Shown in pieces: positions 46,945-56,042 of a stretch of DNA of 64,000 bases. The stretch covers positions 1 through 64,000 of the forward strand of contig JBBIME010000017.1 of NCBI GenBank assembly GCA_037444575.1, in the 5' to 3' direction. The stretch comes from Bacteriovorax sp037444575. Its GTDB lineage: Bacteria; Bdellovibrionota; Bacteriovoracia; Bacteriovoracales; Bacteriovoracaceae. Position 1 is the stretch's first letter. Every line of letters starts with the position of its first letter. Made by a program: the position numbers and the translations under genes. The notes beneath the pieces were generated by a model. The model was not told the DNA's origin. It searched no databases and saw nothing but the letters and a program-made list of their open reading frames with translations.

Positions 46945-48588
46945 ATGGCTAAGGAATTAAAATATTCAGAAGACGCAAGAACGCTCATCCTAAACGGTGT
47001 AAACGCTCTAGCAAACGCAGTTAAAGTTACACTTGGACCAAAAGGTCGCAACGTAGTAATCCAAAAATCTTTTGGAGCTCCACATATCACAAAAGATGGT
47101 GTGTCTGTTGCTAAAGAAATTGAACTTGAAAACAATTTCGAAAACATGGGCGCTCAAATGGTTAAAGAAGTTGCTCAAAAAACAAATGAAGACGCTGGAG
47201 ACGGTACAACGACTGCTACTGTTCTTGCTCAAGCAATTTATAAAGAAGGGGCTAAGTTAGTTTCAGCGGGACACAATCCAATGGATCTTAAACGCGGGAT
47301 CGACTTAGCGGTTACAACTGTTGTTGCAAAACTTAAAGAAATGTCTAAACAAGTTAAGACTTCTGAAGAGATCGCTCAAGTTGGAACAATCTCTGGTAAC
47401 AACGATGTTGAAATCGGAAAACTTTTATCTGAAGCAATGGCAAAAGTAGGAAACAATGGTGTTATTACTATTGAAGAATCTAAAACTGCTGAAACAACTT
47501 TAGACGTAGTTAGAGGGATGCAATTTGATCGCGGATACCTATCTCCATATTTCGTAAACAATCCAGAAAAAATGGAAGTAGCTTTCGATAACTGTAATAT
47601 CCTTATCACAGATAAAAAAATCGCTTCTATGAAAGAACTTCTTCCTATTTTAGAAAAAACAGTTCAATCAGGAAGACAACTTCTAATCATCGCAGAAGAT
47701 ATCGAAGGTGAAGCTCTTACAACTCTTGTTGTAAACAAACTTCGCGGTACTCTTCAAGTTGCTGCTGTTAAAGCACCAGGCTTTGGTGACAGAAGAAAAG
47801 AAATGTTAAAAGACATCGCTATCATCACTGGTGGCACAGTTATTTCTGAAGAATTGGGGATGTCACTAGAAACTTCTGGAATGGAAGTTCTAGGTTCAGC
47901 AAAACGCGTAACTATCGACAAAGAAAATACAACTGTTGTTGATGGAAATGGAAATAAAGCTGACATCCAAGCTCGCGTTGGAGCTATTAAAGCTCAAATC
48001 GCTGAGACAACTTCAGACTACGATAAAGAAAAACTAAGAGAAAGACTTGCTAAAATCGACGGCGGTGTAGCTGTGATTAAAGTTGGAGCTCCTACTGAAA
48101 CTGAAATGAAAGAAAAGAAAGACAGAGTTGAAGACGCTTTCAACGCTACTCGTGCCGCTGTTGAAGAAGGTATCGTAGTTGGTGGTGGATCTGCTCTACT
48201 TCACGCTTCTGCAGTTCTAGCTGATCTAAAGGGACGTAACGAAGAAGAAAATTTCGGTATCAGAATCATCAGACGCGCTCTTGAAGAACCTCTAAGACAA
48301 ATTGCTACAAACGCAGGCCTAGAAGGTTCTGTAGTTGTTAACGAAGTTAAATCAAACAAAGATGCTAACTTTGGATTCAACGCTCGCGAAGAAAGATATG
48401 AAAACCTTGTTGCAGCTGGAATTATCGATCCAACTAAAGTTGTTCGTTCAGCTCTTCAAAACGCATCTTCAGTTGCAGGCTTAATGCTTACAACTGAAAC
48501 AATGATCGCTGACCTTCCAAAAACTGAATCTGCTCCAGCAATGGGCGGCGGAATGGGAGGAATGGGTGGAATGGGCGGAATGATGTAA
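46945..48588 (+). CDS. groEL: Chaperonin GroEL
   Basis: Double-ring ATP-dependent folding machine. The 547-residue length is canonical. Features seen: VTLGPKGRNVVIQKSFGAP, the ATP site DGTTTATVLAQAI (about residue 86), GIDLAVTTVVAKLK, and the apical-to-intermediate ERLAKIDGGVAVIKVGA. The C-terminal tail is Gly-Met rich (ending GGMGGMM). Codon use is strongly biased, as expected of an abundant protein. It is cotranscribed with groES and ends at a strong terminator. Confidence 0.99.
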   Translation: MAKELKYSEDARTLILNGVNALANAVKVTLGPKGRNVVIQKSFGAPHITKDGVSVAKEIELENNFENMGAQMVKEVAQKTNEDAGDGTTTATVLAQAIYKEGAKLVSAGHNPMDLKRGIDLAVTTVVAKLKEMSKQVKTSEEIAQVGTISGNNDVEIGKLLSEAMAKVGNNGVITIEESKTAETTLDVVRGMQFDRGYLSPYFVNNPEKMEVAFDNCNILITDKKIASMKELLPILEKTVQSGRQLLIIAEDIEGEALTTLVVNKLRGTLQVAAVKAPGFGDRRKEMLKDIAIITGGTVISEELGMSLETSGMEVLGSAKRVTIDKENTTVVDGNGNKADIQARVGAIKAQIAETTSDYDKEKLRERLAKIDGGVAVIKVGAPTETEMKEKKDRVEDAFNATRAAVEEGIVVGGGSALLHASAVLADLKGRNEEENFGIRIIRRALEEPLRQIATNAGLEGSVVVNEVKSNKDANFGFNAREERYENLVAAGIIDPTKVVRSALQNASSVAGLMLTTETMIADLPKTESAPAMGGGMGGMGGMGGMM

Positions 48589-48618
48589 TTCATTCTTCTC
48601 GCGCACATATTAATGAGT

Positions 48619-48649
48619 AAAAAAAGGGGAGCTTCGGCTCCCTTTTTTT
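48619..48649 (+). terminator. Intrinsic terminator of groESL
   Basis: AAAAAGGGGAGC, a TTCG tetraloop, then GCTCCC and seven T (48619-48649). A very stable stem typical of a high-expression operon end. Confidence 0.95.
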
Positions 48650-48807
48650 GTCAAAATTTTGGAGACGATCAATTTTTTGACAGCAATTCAGTGTCAGTTT
48701 GTCTCTCTCAAAACCATTCTTTAAATATTTATGATCAGAGTTTTTTGGTATCCGTCATGCAATTGTAAAAATTCATAAACGGCAAACCTTATTCAGGAGC
48801 TTTAAGG

Positions 48808-49110
48808 ATGAAGCATTTTTTTGTCATTTTTGCTGCAACTACTTTTTTTCATTATTTCTTTCTAACAAATTTTACCACTGGATCCACTGAGGGATTTACA
48901 GGAGAAGTTAAGCAAGTTAACGAAATCGAAAAGGGATTATTTCCTAAGGCAGAAATTAGTTTTGAAGTTCTAGAATCAGTTCATGGAAATGTAATTAAAG
49001 AAAAGAGAACAATTAAAATGGTTCATGATGGGCCAATTGAATTTAAAGTTGGAAAAACTTATTCCGTGAAAACTCATAATGATTGGCTCTGTGCTTTTTC
49101 AAAAAGCTAA
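48808..49110 (+). CDS. Small exported protein, paralog of the protein at 49842-50183
   Basis: A 100-residue protein with a hydrophobic N-terminus that may be a signal or anchor (HFFVIFAATTFFHYFFLTN). The core reads GLFPKAEISFEVLESVHG, then KMVHDGPIEFKVGKTYSV and a WLC near the end. The same pattern, FPK-E-F-V-DGP-FK-G-YTV-WLC, occurs in the protein 1 kb downstream. Both are preceded by a nearly identical ribosome binding site. No family is recognised; the WLC cysteine is shared by both. It lies 219 bases after groEL, past its terminator. Confidence 0.72.
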   Translation: MKHFFVIFAATTFFHYFFLTNFTTGSTEGFTGEVKQVNEIEKGLFPKAEISFEVLESVHGNVIKEKRTIKMVHDGPIEFKVGKTYSVKTHNDWLCAFSKS

Positions 49111-49194
49111 AAGAATTATAGTTAATATTTTCTTTAAAGGCTCCTGCATATATGCTCTAATTTTATAAGAAGAAATTTAGAGCAGGAGTCGCCA

Positions 49195-49617
49195 ATGTTT
49201 AAATTTATTTTGATGTTAACATTTATCTTTATAAGTGCAGATTTGTTTTCGTGTGAGTTGCCACTTGAAGGAAGTTATCACGATGCCAATCATCCCGAGA
49301 GTACGTTGGAGATTAAGTTAATGGATTGCACTCCAACGATTAAAATTAGTTTTCCAAATGAAACAAGAGAAGGATTAATCATTGCTGATGGAAAAGAGAG
49401 AGTCATTTGGGATCGCGGGTATTGGGTTGTTCGCGAAACAGCGACACTAAATTTAAATCAGCTCACTCTTTTTATAAAAGAAATCAAAGATAAAAAAGTT
49501 GTTGATCAGACGCAGGTCTTTCAAAAAAATGATGAAGGACTAATTCTTCAAATCGATATGAAGTCTGTAAATAATACAGTTGATTACCACAGAACAATTC
49601 AGTTCATTAAAGAATAA
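49195..49617 (+). CDS. Small exported protein or lipoprotein of unknown function
   Basis: A 140-residue protein with signal peptide (MFKFILMLTFIFISADLFS) followed by Cys20; LFSC could be a weak lipobox, otherwise the Cys may pair with the second one at about residue 44. The mature part looks like a small all-beta domain (GSYHDANHPESTLEIKLM, then VIWDRGYWVVRETATLNL). No family recognised. GCAGGAG precedes the ATG. It is the gene between the two paralogs and is not related to them. Confidence 0.7.
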   Translation: MFKFILMLTFIFISADLFSCELPLEGSYHDANHPESTLEIKLMDCTPTIKISFPNETREGLIIADGKERVIWDRGYWVVRETATLNLNQLTLFIKEIKDKKVVDQTQVFQKNDEGLILQIDMKSVNNTVDYHRTIQFIKE

Positions 49618-49841
49618 TAAACTTAAGTATTTTTGTTTGTTGGAGTCAAAATTTTGAAGGCCAACATTTTCTTTTGACACCTAAATTGAAGGTTAAGTGC
49701 CCTTTCGTCACCGATGGTTCTACCAATCAAGAGGTTACATAGGGGCAGATTATGGCACGGACTCTGCACTTGTATAAATACATGAGACCAAGGATTGGGC
49801 TCAAGGATTTTCAAGGACGATTAAAATTTAGGAGCTTTAGG

Positions 49842-50183
49842 ATGAAGCAGACAAAAAGACTAGGGATGGTCGCTCTCAAAGTTACGTTGATTGCAATTTC
49901 ATTGTCAGGTCCAATGTCATCATTTGGCACTACACAGTTTGGAGTTTCTTGTCCTCAAAAATTTATTGCGACTGTCACTAACGTAGAAGATGTTCCAGCA
50001 GCAGCTTTTCCAAAAGTCGAAGTAGATTTTCAAGTCATCCAAACGTTAAAAGGTGACCAGATATCATCTAAGAAAATTCAGATTGTGAAAGATGGGCCAG
50101 TACAATTTAAAAGCGGAGAAATCTACACAGTAGAATCTCGTGAGAATTGGCTTTGTTCAGCAACTTTGTTTTCGAAAAACTAA
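49842..50183 (+). CDS. Small exported protein, paralog of the protein at 48808-49110
   Basis: The ATG at 49842 gives 113 residues and follows AGGAGCTTTAGG, a ribosome binding site almost identical to that of the paralog at 48808. The signal peptide runs to about residue 29 (MSSFG) and the mature protein begins TTQFGVSCPQKF. The core FPKVEVDFQVIQTLKGD, then IVKDGPVQFKSGEIYTVESR and NWLC, aligns with the paralog over about 75 residues. It has two cysteines where the paralog has one. Function unknown. Confidence 0.75.
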   Translation: MKQTKRLGMVALKVTLIAISLSGPMSSFGTTQFGVSCPQKFIATVTNVEDVPAAAFPKVEVDFQVIQTLKGDQISSKKIQIVKDGPVQFKSGEIYTVESRENWLCSATLFSKN

Positions 50184-50262
50184 AAATTTACTGCAGGCTT
50201 TTCCATGGATGGAATATGGGCCTAGTAACTTAAGTGACTATTTTTTTACAAGGAAGTAAAAA

Positions 50263-51066
50263 ATGGACCACACAAAAAAATTGGCCATAGGAGTAGCCCC
50301 CCTATTACTTATGGCCATTTTCTTGTCGCAAAATGCAGAAGCCTTCTCATTCACCCAAGATTTTAAAAACGGTATTTATTGGCAAAGCTTTCCTATAAAG
50401 TTGGCAAAGTTTGCAACTGATCCTAATGATGGAGCCTTGCTTGAATCACTTACTAATCAGGCCATTGTAGATTGGGAGAGTGTTGTTGGGAAAAATCTTT
50501 GGGAGCCTAGTGCTGTTCAATCATCATCATCTTATTCTGGAAATTATATTCGCTGGTCTGATAATTTTGGTGCAGAGACAGGATATGATCCATCTAAAAC
50601 ATTAGCGATCACTATTCGCTACAATCAAGGAACATATTTTCAGCAGACAGTAATCATCTTAAATGGAAGCATAAGTTATCTAAGACAAAACTGGGGTAAC
50701 TCTCTTAAGACAACTATTCTTCATGAAGTCGGTCATACTATAGGTTTGGATCATTCTGCAGCGAATGCCATCATGTCGGCGAATCTGACATCACTAACCG
50801 CGCTTCAGCCTGATGATATTCAAGGGGCCAATGCTGTTATTGATGAAACTCTAAGAAGGCAAGCAACTGGTTATGTTTCCCCATATAGTACAACAGTCAA
50901 CGAGAAGAATGGATTGGTGCCTGCTTGTGGAACGATTGAAGATGTCGGCAATGGAAAGGGACCTCCAAATGGCCCACTGAACTTTGTAGGCTCGCTTCTT
51001 ATTGGATTTCTTGGAATTTTCCTGATCAATAAAAAGAAAAAACAGAGGGATTTAGTCAGATATTAA
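50263..51066 (+). CDS. Exported matrixin-type zinc metalloprotease with C-terminal membrane anchor
   Basis: A 267-residue metzincin (M10-like) protease. The zinc motif HEVGHTIGLDH is complete, with His154, His158, His164 and catalytic Glu155; the Met-turn follows at IMSANL (Met171). The N-terminal signal peptide ends NAEA. No pro-domain cysteine switch is evident. The C-terminus has CGTIEDVGNGKGPPNG, then a hydrophobic helix (NFVGSLLIGFLGIFLI) and a basic tail NKKKKQR, a layout like exported proteins with cleavable anchors (GlyGly-CTERM or MYXO-CTERM types). A substrate is unknown; a predator might use it outside or inside prey. Confidence 0.88.
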   Translation: MDHTKKLAIGVAPLLLMAIFLSQNAEAFSFTQDFKNGIYWQSFPIKLAKFATDPNDGALLESLTNQAIVDWESVVGKNLWEPSAVQSSSSYSGNYIRWSDNFGAETGYDPSKTLAITIRYNQGTYFQQTVIILNGSISYLRQNWGNSLKTTILHEVGHTIGLDHSAANAIMSANLTSLTALQPDDIQGANAVIDETLRRQATGYVSPYSTTVNEKNGLVPACGTIEDVGNGKGPPNGPLNFVGSLLIGFLGIFLINKKKKQRDLVRY

Positions 51067-51104
51067 AAATATAATTTTTATTTTCATCGTGCCGATAAAA
51101 AGGC

Positions 51105-51575
51105 ATGAGCGAAGAAAATACACCAGTCATTAATTATATTTTTTACCTTCAAACCAAGAGTGAACTCGAGAATAGTTTTTATCTTTTGGCAGATGTTTTA
51201 AGCAAAATTAATATTACATTGCTCCCTATAGAGCCTTCCGATTTAAAGGGAATTGATCGTCACAAAAAGCATCACTTGATTGTGATTAGAAGCGATTTCT
51301 CTTCAGCAATGTGTTTTAACCAAACAAGAAAATCGTATTTAGATACAGCTATGGCAGCTGGCAAAGTCTGTGTGTTTGATATTAGTTCTTTTTCTGAGAT
51401 TGAAAACGCAGCTAAGCTTCAGACTAAAAATATGTATCGCTATTTTCAATTGCCGCAAAATTTAAAACAGGTGGCAATGTCAGTAGCTGTGGACTATTTC
51501 CGCGATAGAAATGCTCTGGCGGAATGGCCGGGGGGAAGGAGAGCGAAGCTTCCTTCAATGAGTAACGAATCTTAA
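51105..51575 (+). CDS. Cytoplasmic protein of unknown function
   Basis: A 156-residue protein without signal peptide or membrane segment. It looks alpha/beta: strands YIFYLQT and HLIVIRSDF alternate with helices, and it may be a receiver- or TIR-like small fold, but no catalytic pattern is visible. The C-terminus is basic (WPGGRRAKLP). A weak AAAGGC sits close to the ATG. It is the first of three or four codirectional unknown genes. Confidence 0.6.
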   Translation: MSEENTPVINYIFYLQTKSELENSFYLLADVLSKINITLLPIEPSDLKGIDRHKKHHLIVIRSDFSSAMCFNQTRKSYLDTAMAAGKVCVFDISSFSEIENAAKLQTKNMYRYFQLPQNLKQVAMSVAVDYFRDRNALAEWPGGRRAKLPSMSNES

Positions 51576-51598
51576 TAAAATAAACAAATATAAAAATT

Positions 51599-52072
51599 AT
51601 GAAAGTAAAAATAAGTGAAGAATCTCAACGTATACTCATGTTGCTCAAACTCGATGCAAAGAGATTGTTTGAGAGAATAAAATATAGAGCTCCAGAATAC
51701 ATGTACGAATTTTCTCTCAAAAGATCGAGAGAGCAATTTGCACAAATTTTTACTAATCGTTATGACAGTACAACGATTAAGGAACTCATGCTCTGCGGAC
51801 AAGAGGTAATCGCTGGGTTGGATCAATTTTATTCAAAAGTAGATGAGATGCGATGGTACCTCAATCACACTCAAGATATGCCCAATCGAGTGGAAGACAA
51901 ACTTCATTCACACATTCGCGAATTGGAAAAATTTTACGATACATTGAATTTGTATATTGATGTCGAAATGGGGCTTATGTCCGAGCAACAAGCAAAAGTG
52001 CCAGAAGAACCACAAGATGAACTTCAAGTTGAACCGCAAGCTGAGTGGATGGTCAATGAAACAGACAACTAA
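51599..52072 (+). CDS. Cytoplasmic helical protein of unknown function
   Basis: A 157-residue protein, mainly charged helices (for example EYMYEFSLKRSREQFAQIF and ELEKFYDTLNLYIDVEM), with an acidic Gln/Pro/Glu-rich tail (about 130-157). No signal peptide and no family recognised. It lies 23 bases after the preceding gene and its end overlaps the next gene by 17 bases, so all three are probably one operon. Confidence 0.6.
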   Translation: MKVKISEESQRILMLLKLDAKRLFERIKYRAPEYMYEFSLKRSREQFAQIFTNRYDSTTIKELMLCGQEVIAGLDQFYSKVDEMRWYLNHTQDMPNRVEDKLHSHIRELEKFYDTLNLYIDVEMGLMSEQQAKVPEEPQDELQVEPQAEWMVNETDN

Positions 52073-52565
52073 TATTACTTTGCTTGTGATGGTTCTCTCT
52101 ATTCCGTTTGCGCTGTCACAAACAACAAGGAAAGCAATCCCGGCCGGCCGATATGAGGCCCTCTCTGGTGTTAAAACATCTCATAGTGCTAAAAATGTAG
52201 CAGAGAGTGCGCTTACTAAAGATACACTTGGATTGTTCTGGACAGAGGTTGCAAAGCATATTCCTCAAGGGCGACGTGAAAATTCTTATTTCAGCTCTGG
52301 TGCAATGGATACTAATTTTAAAACTTTTCTTTCTTCCAAAGGTGTTATTGAAGCCAAGAGTTTCAGCAGTAAAGTTAACATCCTTTCAAGCGATGACATC
52401 AGTCGCGACACTGAATTATTTAAGAAACTAAAATCAAAAGGTAGCTTGCTAATCTTAAAAGACAAGCATGGCCCCAAAGATGTAATTAACCTGTTTTCTC
52501 AGTATGAAGTTTTGGTCTATCAAAACGAAGCAGACTACAATTACTATCTGCTCAGACTCAAATAG
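52056..52565 (+). CDS. Exported protein of unknown function
   Basis: I take ATG 52056 as start since it gives a signal peptide (KQTTNITLLVMVLSIPFALS); the frame is open further upstream but inside the preceding gene. The 169-residue product has a mixed alpha/beta pattern ending YEVLVYQNEADYNYYLLRLK. No cysteine and no known domain. It overlaps the preceding gene by 17 bases, so it may depend on its translation. Confidence 0.62.
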   Translation: MKQTTNITLLVMVLSIPFALSQTTRKAIPAGRYEALSGVKTSHSAKNVAESALTKDTLGLFWTEVAKHIPQGRRENSYFSSGAMDTNFKTFLSSKGVIEAKSFSSKVNILSSDDISRDTELFKKLKSKGSLLILKDKHGPKDVINLFSQYEVLVYQNEADYNYYLLRLK

Positions 52566-52635
52566 TTGCTTAATTAGATCAAGTATAAACTTCCACCTCT
52601 AGACGAATTTCCAAATGCTTTGAGATAATACCAAT

Positions 52636-53322
52636 ATGAAAATTTTCTCTCTTCTATTGGTGTTTGTTCTTGGCCTTCTTTCTTTGGAGGGAAAGGCAGA
52701 GCTTTCAGAAGAAGGATTTTTTTCTGGAAGAATTTCTCGCATCAACAAAGATATCTCAGTCGTTCGTGTGAAAGTAGATTTCGACAATATCAAATACCTA
52801 AATCCAAAAGATAAAATCGAGTTTTGGGATGAGAAAAATTCAACACGAAAATGCAAAGGATACATTGCTGGACGAACGAGCGATTACCTCTTGGTGAGAG
52901 TTCCAGAGATGAGCGATTGCGCTAAATACCTCTACTTCACTGTTGGGTCTTATTTTAAATTTTATAGTGAAGATCTCCTCAACAACATCAAGATGGGAAA
53001 GGAAGTTGTAACGATTCTTTTAAAAAAGCGTATGGCTGTTCAAGGACAGATGGAGATTAAGAACAAAGAAATTAGCGCTCACATGGAACGAGTCAACGCC
53101 ATCAATGCGCGTTATCAAACCTTGCGAGATAAACTCGATCAAGAATGGCAAAAAGAATTGCATGCTTTAGATGAGGATAAGACTTACGCAACACGCTCTT
53201 ACAAAGATCTAGAAAGAAGACGCGATGAAATTGATCAAAAGCTTGAGCAATACAAAGTTAAAGATGAAAATCTAACCCTTGATCGCTGGTCTCTTGATTC
53301 CAATCTCTATTTCAAAAAATAA
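52636..53322 (+). CDS. Exported protein with C-terminal coiled coil, unknown function
   Basis: A 228-residue protein with signal peptide (KIFSLLLVFVLGLLSLEGKA). An N-terminal beta-rich domain (about 24-115, with FSGRISRINKDISVVRVKVD) resembles a small OB-like or SH3-like barrel; it is followed by a long heptad-rich helix (about 130-215). Two cysteines, at about 73 and 93, could be disulfide-bonded. It stands 70 bases after the preceding gene. Confidence 0.68.
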   Translation: MKIFSLLLVFVLGLLSLEGKAELSEEGFFSGRISRINKDISVVRVKVDFDNIKYLNPKDKIEFWDEKNSTRKCKGYIAGRTSDYLLVRVPEMSDCAKYLYFTVGSYFKFYSEDLLNNIKMGKEVVTILLKKRMAVQGQMEIKNKEISAHMERVNAINARYQTLRDKLDQEWQKELHALDEDKTYATRSYKDLERRRDEIDQKLEQYKVKDENLTLDRWSLDSNLYFKK

Positions 53323-53380
53323 TTGATCATTGAATCCCACTATTCTAGACTAATGCAATAAATTAAAAGGTGGAAATATT

Positions 53381-55006
53381 ATGAAACTTTATGCGTTAGT
53401 TTTATCTGTTCTTCTCTCCTCACAAGTCTTTGCGGTGGGAAATCCAAATGCCCCAAAAACTGGAAACTTTAAAATTCAGATGGATTCAGCTCCAACAACT
53501 TTAAATGCGCTTTCTTCGACTGATTATTATGCAACAATCGTTCAGTCAAAGGTTATGGATAGCCTTTTAGACAGAAATCCTGAGACTCGTGAATTTGAAC
53601 CATCACTGGCAAAGGAATGGAAAATTTCTAAAGATGGAATGAGCTTTGAATTCACTCTTCGCGATGGGGTTAAGTGGCATGATGGAAAACCTCTAACTGC
53701 TGAAGATGTTAAATTTAGTTTTGATGCCATCATGGATCCATCAAATAAATATAAAACAGCTGATAAAAAATCTTACTTTGAAAATATCAAGTCAGCTGAA
53801 ATCATCGCTCCTAATAAAGTAAAATTCACAGTAGCAAAACCTTACTTTGACAACTTCAATGTGGTTGCAACTGGACTTACAATTGTTCCAATGCACTTGT
53901 ATAAAAATCCTTCAAAGGAACAGGAGAAAGTTTTAAACAAAACTTTAATTGGAACAGGTCCCTATATGCTTTCTGAATTTGATAGAGCAAAGGGAATTGT
54001 TTTAAAGGCCAATCCAAGCTGGTGGGGAAAAAGTGTCCCAGAATTAAAAGGAAAATATAATTTCGCTACGATTAACTACAGATTTATTACAGAAGTTGCA
54101 GTTTCTATTCAAAGAATGGAAAATGGTGATTTGGATTATTTAGACTTTGGCGCAGAAGAATACATGAAAAAAACTTCAGGACCAAAGTGGGGCAAAGAAC
54201 TTATCAAAGTTAAAACACAGAACAAGCAGCCAAGAGGTTATGGTTTTGTTGCTCTAAACTTAACAAATCCAATTTTATCATCTAAAAAAACTAGAATCGC
54301 ACTTGCGCACTTATTCAATAGAAGAGAGATGATTAAGAAGTTTTTATATGATCTATCTCTTCCGGCAACAGGTCCACTCTATCAACAAAGTGAATATGCT
54401 GATCCAAGTGTGAAGCCATTTGAATACGATCCAAAGCTAGCTTTAAAACTTCTAAAAGAAGATGGATGGGCCACAGCAGCTGGAGAAAATACTCTTTCAA
54501 AAGCAATTAATGGAAAGAAAACTCCTCTTAGCTTCACTCTTATTAATGCCAATAAAGATTTTGAAAAATACCTAACTCTTTTTAAAGAAGATGCTAAGAA
54601 AGCAGGCGTAAATATCGAAATTAAATTCGTAGAATGGAATGCTTTCTTAAAACTAATCGATGAGCGAAAATTTGAAGCAGCAACTCTTTCTTGGAGTGGT
54701 GGAGATCTTGATTGGGATCCAAAACAAATTTGGCACTCCTCTTCAATCGCCAATGGCGGCTCAAATTTTATTAGTTACAAAAATCCAACAGTAGATAAGC
54801 TTATCGATGAAGCAAGAGTTGTCATGGATAAACAGGAAAGAGTGAAGCGTCTTCGTGAAGTTTATAAACTAATTGCCGATGATGTTCCTTATCTGTTTAT
54901 GTTCAATTCGAAATATCACTTCTATGGAGTTTCAAAACAAATTGGAAGAGAAAAAGATTCTTATCAATATGATATCGGATCTAATTATTGGTGGATGACG
55001 AAGTAG
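53381..55006 (+). CDS. Peptide ABC transporter substrate-binding protein (family 5, DppA/OppA-like)
   Basis: A 541-residue periplasmic binding protein for peptides or related solutes. The signal peptide is MKLYALVLSVLLSSQVFA, without lipobox. The family 5 signature is visible at LAKEWKISKDGMSFEFTLRDGVKWHDGKPLTAEDVKFSFDAI in outline (about residues 73-115, split here from one block), and RLREVYKLIADDVPYLFMF near the end. The hinge residues are normal. It heads an operon with two permease genes. Confidence 0.93.
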   Translation: MKLYALVLSVLLSSQVFAVGNPNAPKTGNFKIQMDSAPTTLNALSSTDYYATIVQSKVMDSLLDRNPETREFEPSLAKEWKISKDGMSFEFTLRDGVKWHDGKPLTAEDVKFSFDAIMDPSNKYKTADKKSYFENIKSAEIIAPNKVKFTVAKPYFDNFNVVATGLTIVPMHLYKNPSKEQEKVLNKTLIGTGPYMLSEFDRAKGIVLKANPSWWGKSVPELKGKYNFATINYRFITEVAVSIQRMENGDLDYLDFGAEEYMKKTSGPKWGKELIKVKTQNKQPRGYGFVALNLTNPILSSKKTRIALAHLFNRREMIKKFLYDLSLPATGPLYQQSEYADPSVKPFEYDPKLALKLLKEDGWATAAGENTLSKAINGKKTPLSFTLINANKDFEKYLTLFKEDAKKAGVNIEIKFVEWNAFLKLIDERKFEAATLSWSGGDLDWDPKQIWHSSSIANGGSNFISYKNPTVDKLIDEARVVMDKQERVKRLREVYKLIADDVPYLFMFNSKYHFYGVSKQIGREKDSYQYDIGSNYWWMTK

Positions 55007-55016
55007 GAGCTGTTTT

Positions 55017-56042
55017 TTGTTTCAATATATTTTAAAGAGAATTTTGATAATGATCCCGACATTGATCGGGGTCACTATTATTACCTTTGCCATTATCAAT
55101 CTTGCCCCTGGTTCACCAATCGAACAAAAAATTCAGCAAATTAAATTTGGTGGGGGATCTCACGGTGAAAGTGGTGGGGGATCAAAAAGCAGTGCCGTTT
55201 CAGAAGAAGTCATCGAGGCTTTAAAAAAACAGTATGGGTTTGATAAACCAATTCACGTTCGCTATTGGATCTGGTTAAAAAATATCGCTCATCTCAATTT
55301 TGGAGAGAGCTTTACTTATGAAGAGCCAGTTCTAAACGTTATTGTCAGTAAATTTCCAGTTTCTCTTCAGTTTGGTGTAATTTCTTTGCTGATGTCATAT
55401 ACGGTTTGCGTTTTATTAGGTGTCGCAAAAGCTGTTAAACACGGATCGACTTTTGATCACATTACAAGTTTTATTCTCGCTGTTTTTTATTCCATACCAG
55501 ATTTCATGCTCGCAATCCTTCTCATCGTTTACTTTGCCGGAGGACGCTTCTTTCACTGGTTTCCAATTGGTGAATTGTACTCCGATAATTACAACGACCT
55601 CTCGCTTTGGGGGAAAATCGGAGATCGCATTTATCACTTCGTCCTTCCATTAATTTGCTACATGATAGGATCATTCACTGTTTTAACCATGCTTATGAAA
55701 AATTCTTTGCTTGATGAAATCAAAAAAGATTACATCAGAACAGCAAGAGCAAAAGGTGTTCCTGAAAAGACTGTCTATTTAAAGCATGCTCTAAGAAATG
55801 CACTTATTCCGATTGTTACAGGTATTGGTGGATTTCTCGCAGTCTTTTTTACAGGTGCCCTTCTACTCGAGAGTATTTTCCAACTTGATGGGATTGGGCT
55901 TCTAAGTTATAAATCAATTTTACAGCGCGATTATAACGTCATTATGGGAATCATTTTTCTTGAAAGCGTAGTGCTTTTAATTGGAAACCTTATTAGTGAT
56001 TTAGCCTACGTTGCTGTTGATCCAAGGATTGATTTCGAATGA
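55017..56042 (+). CDS. Peptide ABC transporter permease, DppB-like
   Basis: A 341-residue inner-membrane permease with about six membrane segments. It begins YILKRILIMIPTLIGVTIIT and has the EAA loop DYIRTARAKGVPEKTVYLKHALRNALIPI in outline near residue 240. The start is TTG at 55017 with AGGAG eight bases upstream, overlapping the substrate-binding protein's stop. It has a small Gly/Ser/Lys-rich insertion near residue 45-60 (GGGSHGESGGGSK), which is unusual for the family. Confidence 0.9.
   Translation: MFQYILKRILIMIPTLIGVTIITFAIINLAPGSPIEQKIQQIKFGGGSHGESGGGSKSSAVSEEVIEALKKQYGFDKPIHVRYWIWLKNIAHLNFGESFTYEEPVLNVIVSKFPVSLQFGVISLLMSYTVCVLLGVAKAVKHGSTFDHITSFILAVFYSIPDFMLAILLIVYFAGGRFFHWFPIGELYSDNYNDLSLWGKIGDRIYHFVLPLICYMIGSFTVLTMLMKNSLLDEIKKDYIRTARAKGVPEKTVYLKHALRNALIPIVTGIGGFLAVFFTGALLLESIFQLDGIGLLSYKSILQRDYNVIMGIIFLESVVLLIGNLISDLAYVAVDPRIDFE

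Noticed and set aside
48538..48585. Repeat of GGAATGGG-like units at the end of groEL
   Set aside because: This is the coding sequence of the normal Gly-Met tail of GroEL, not a DNA repeat element.
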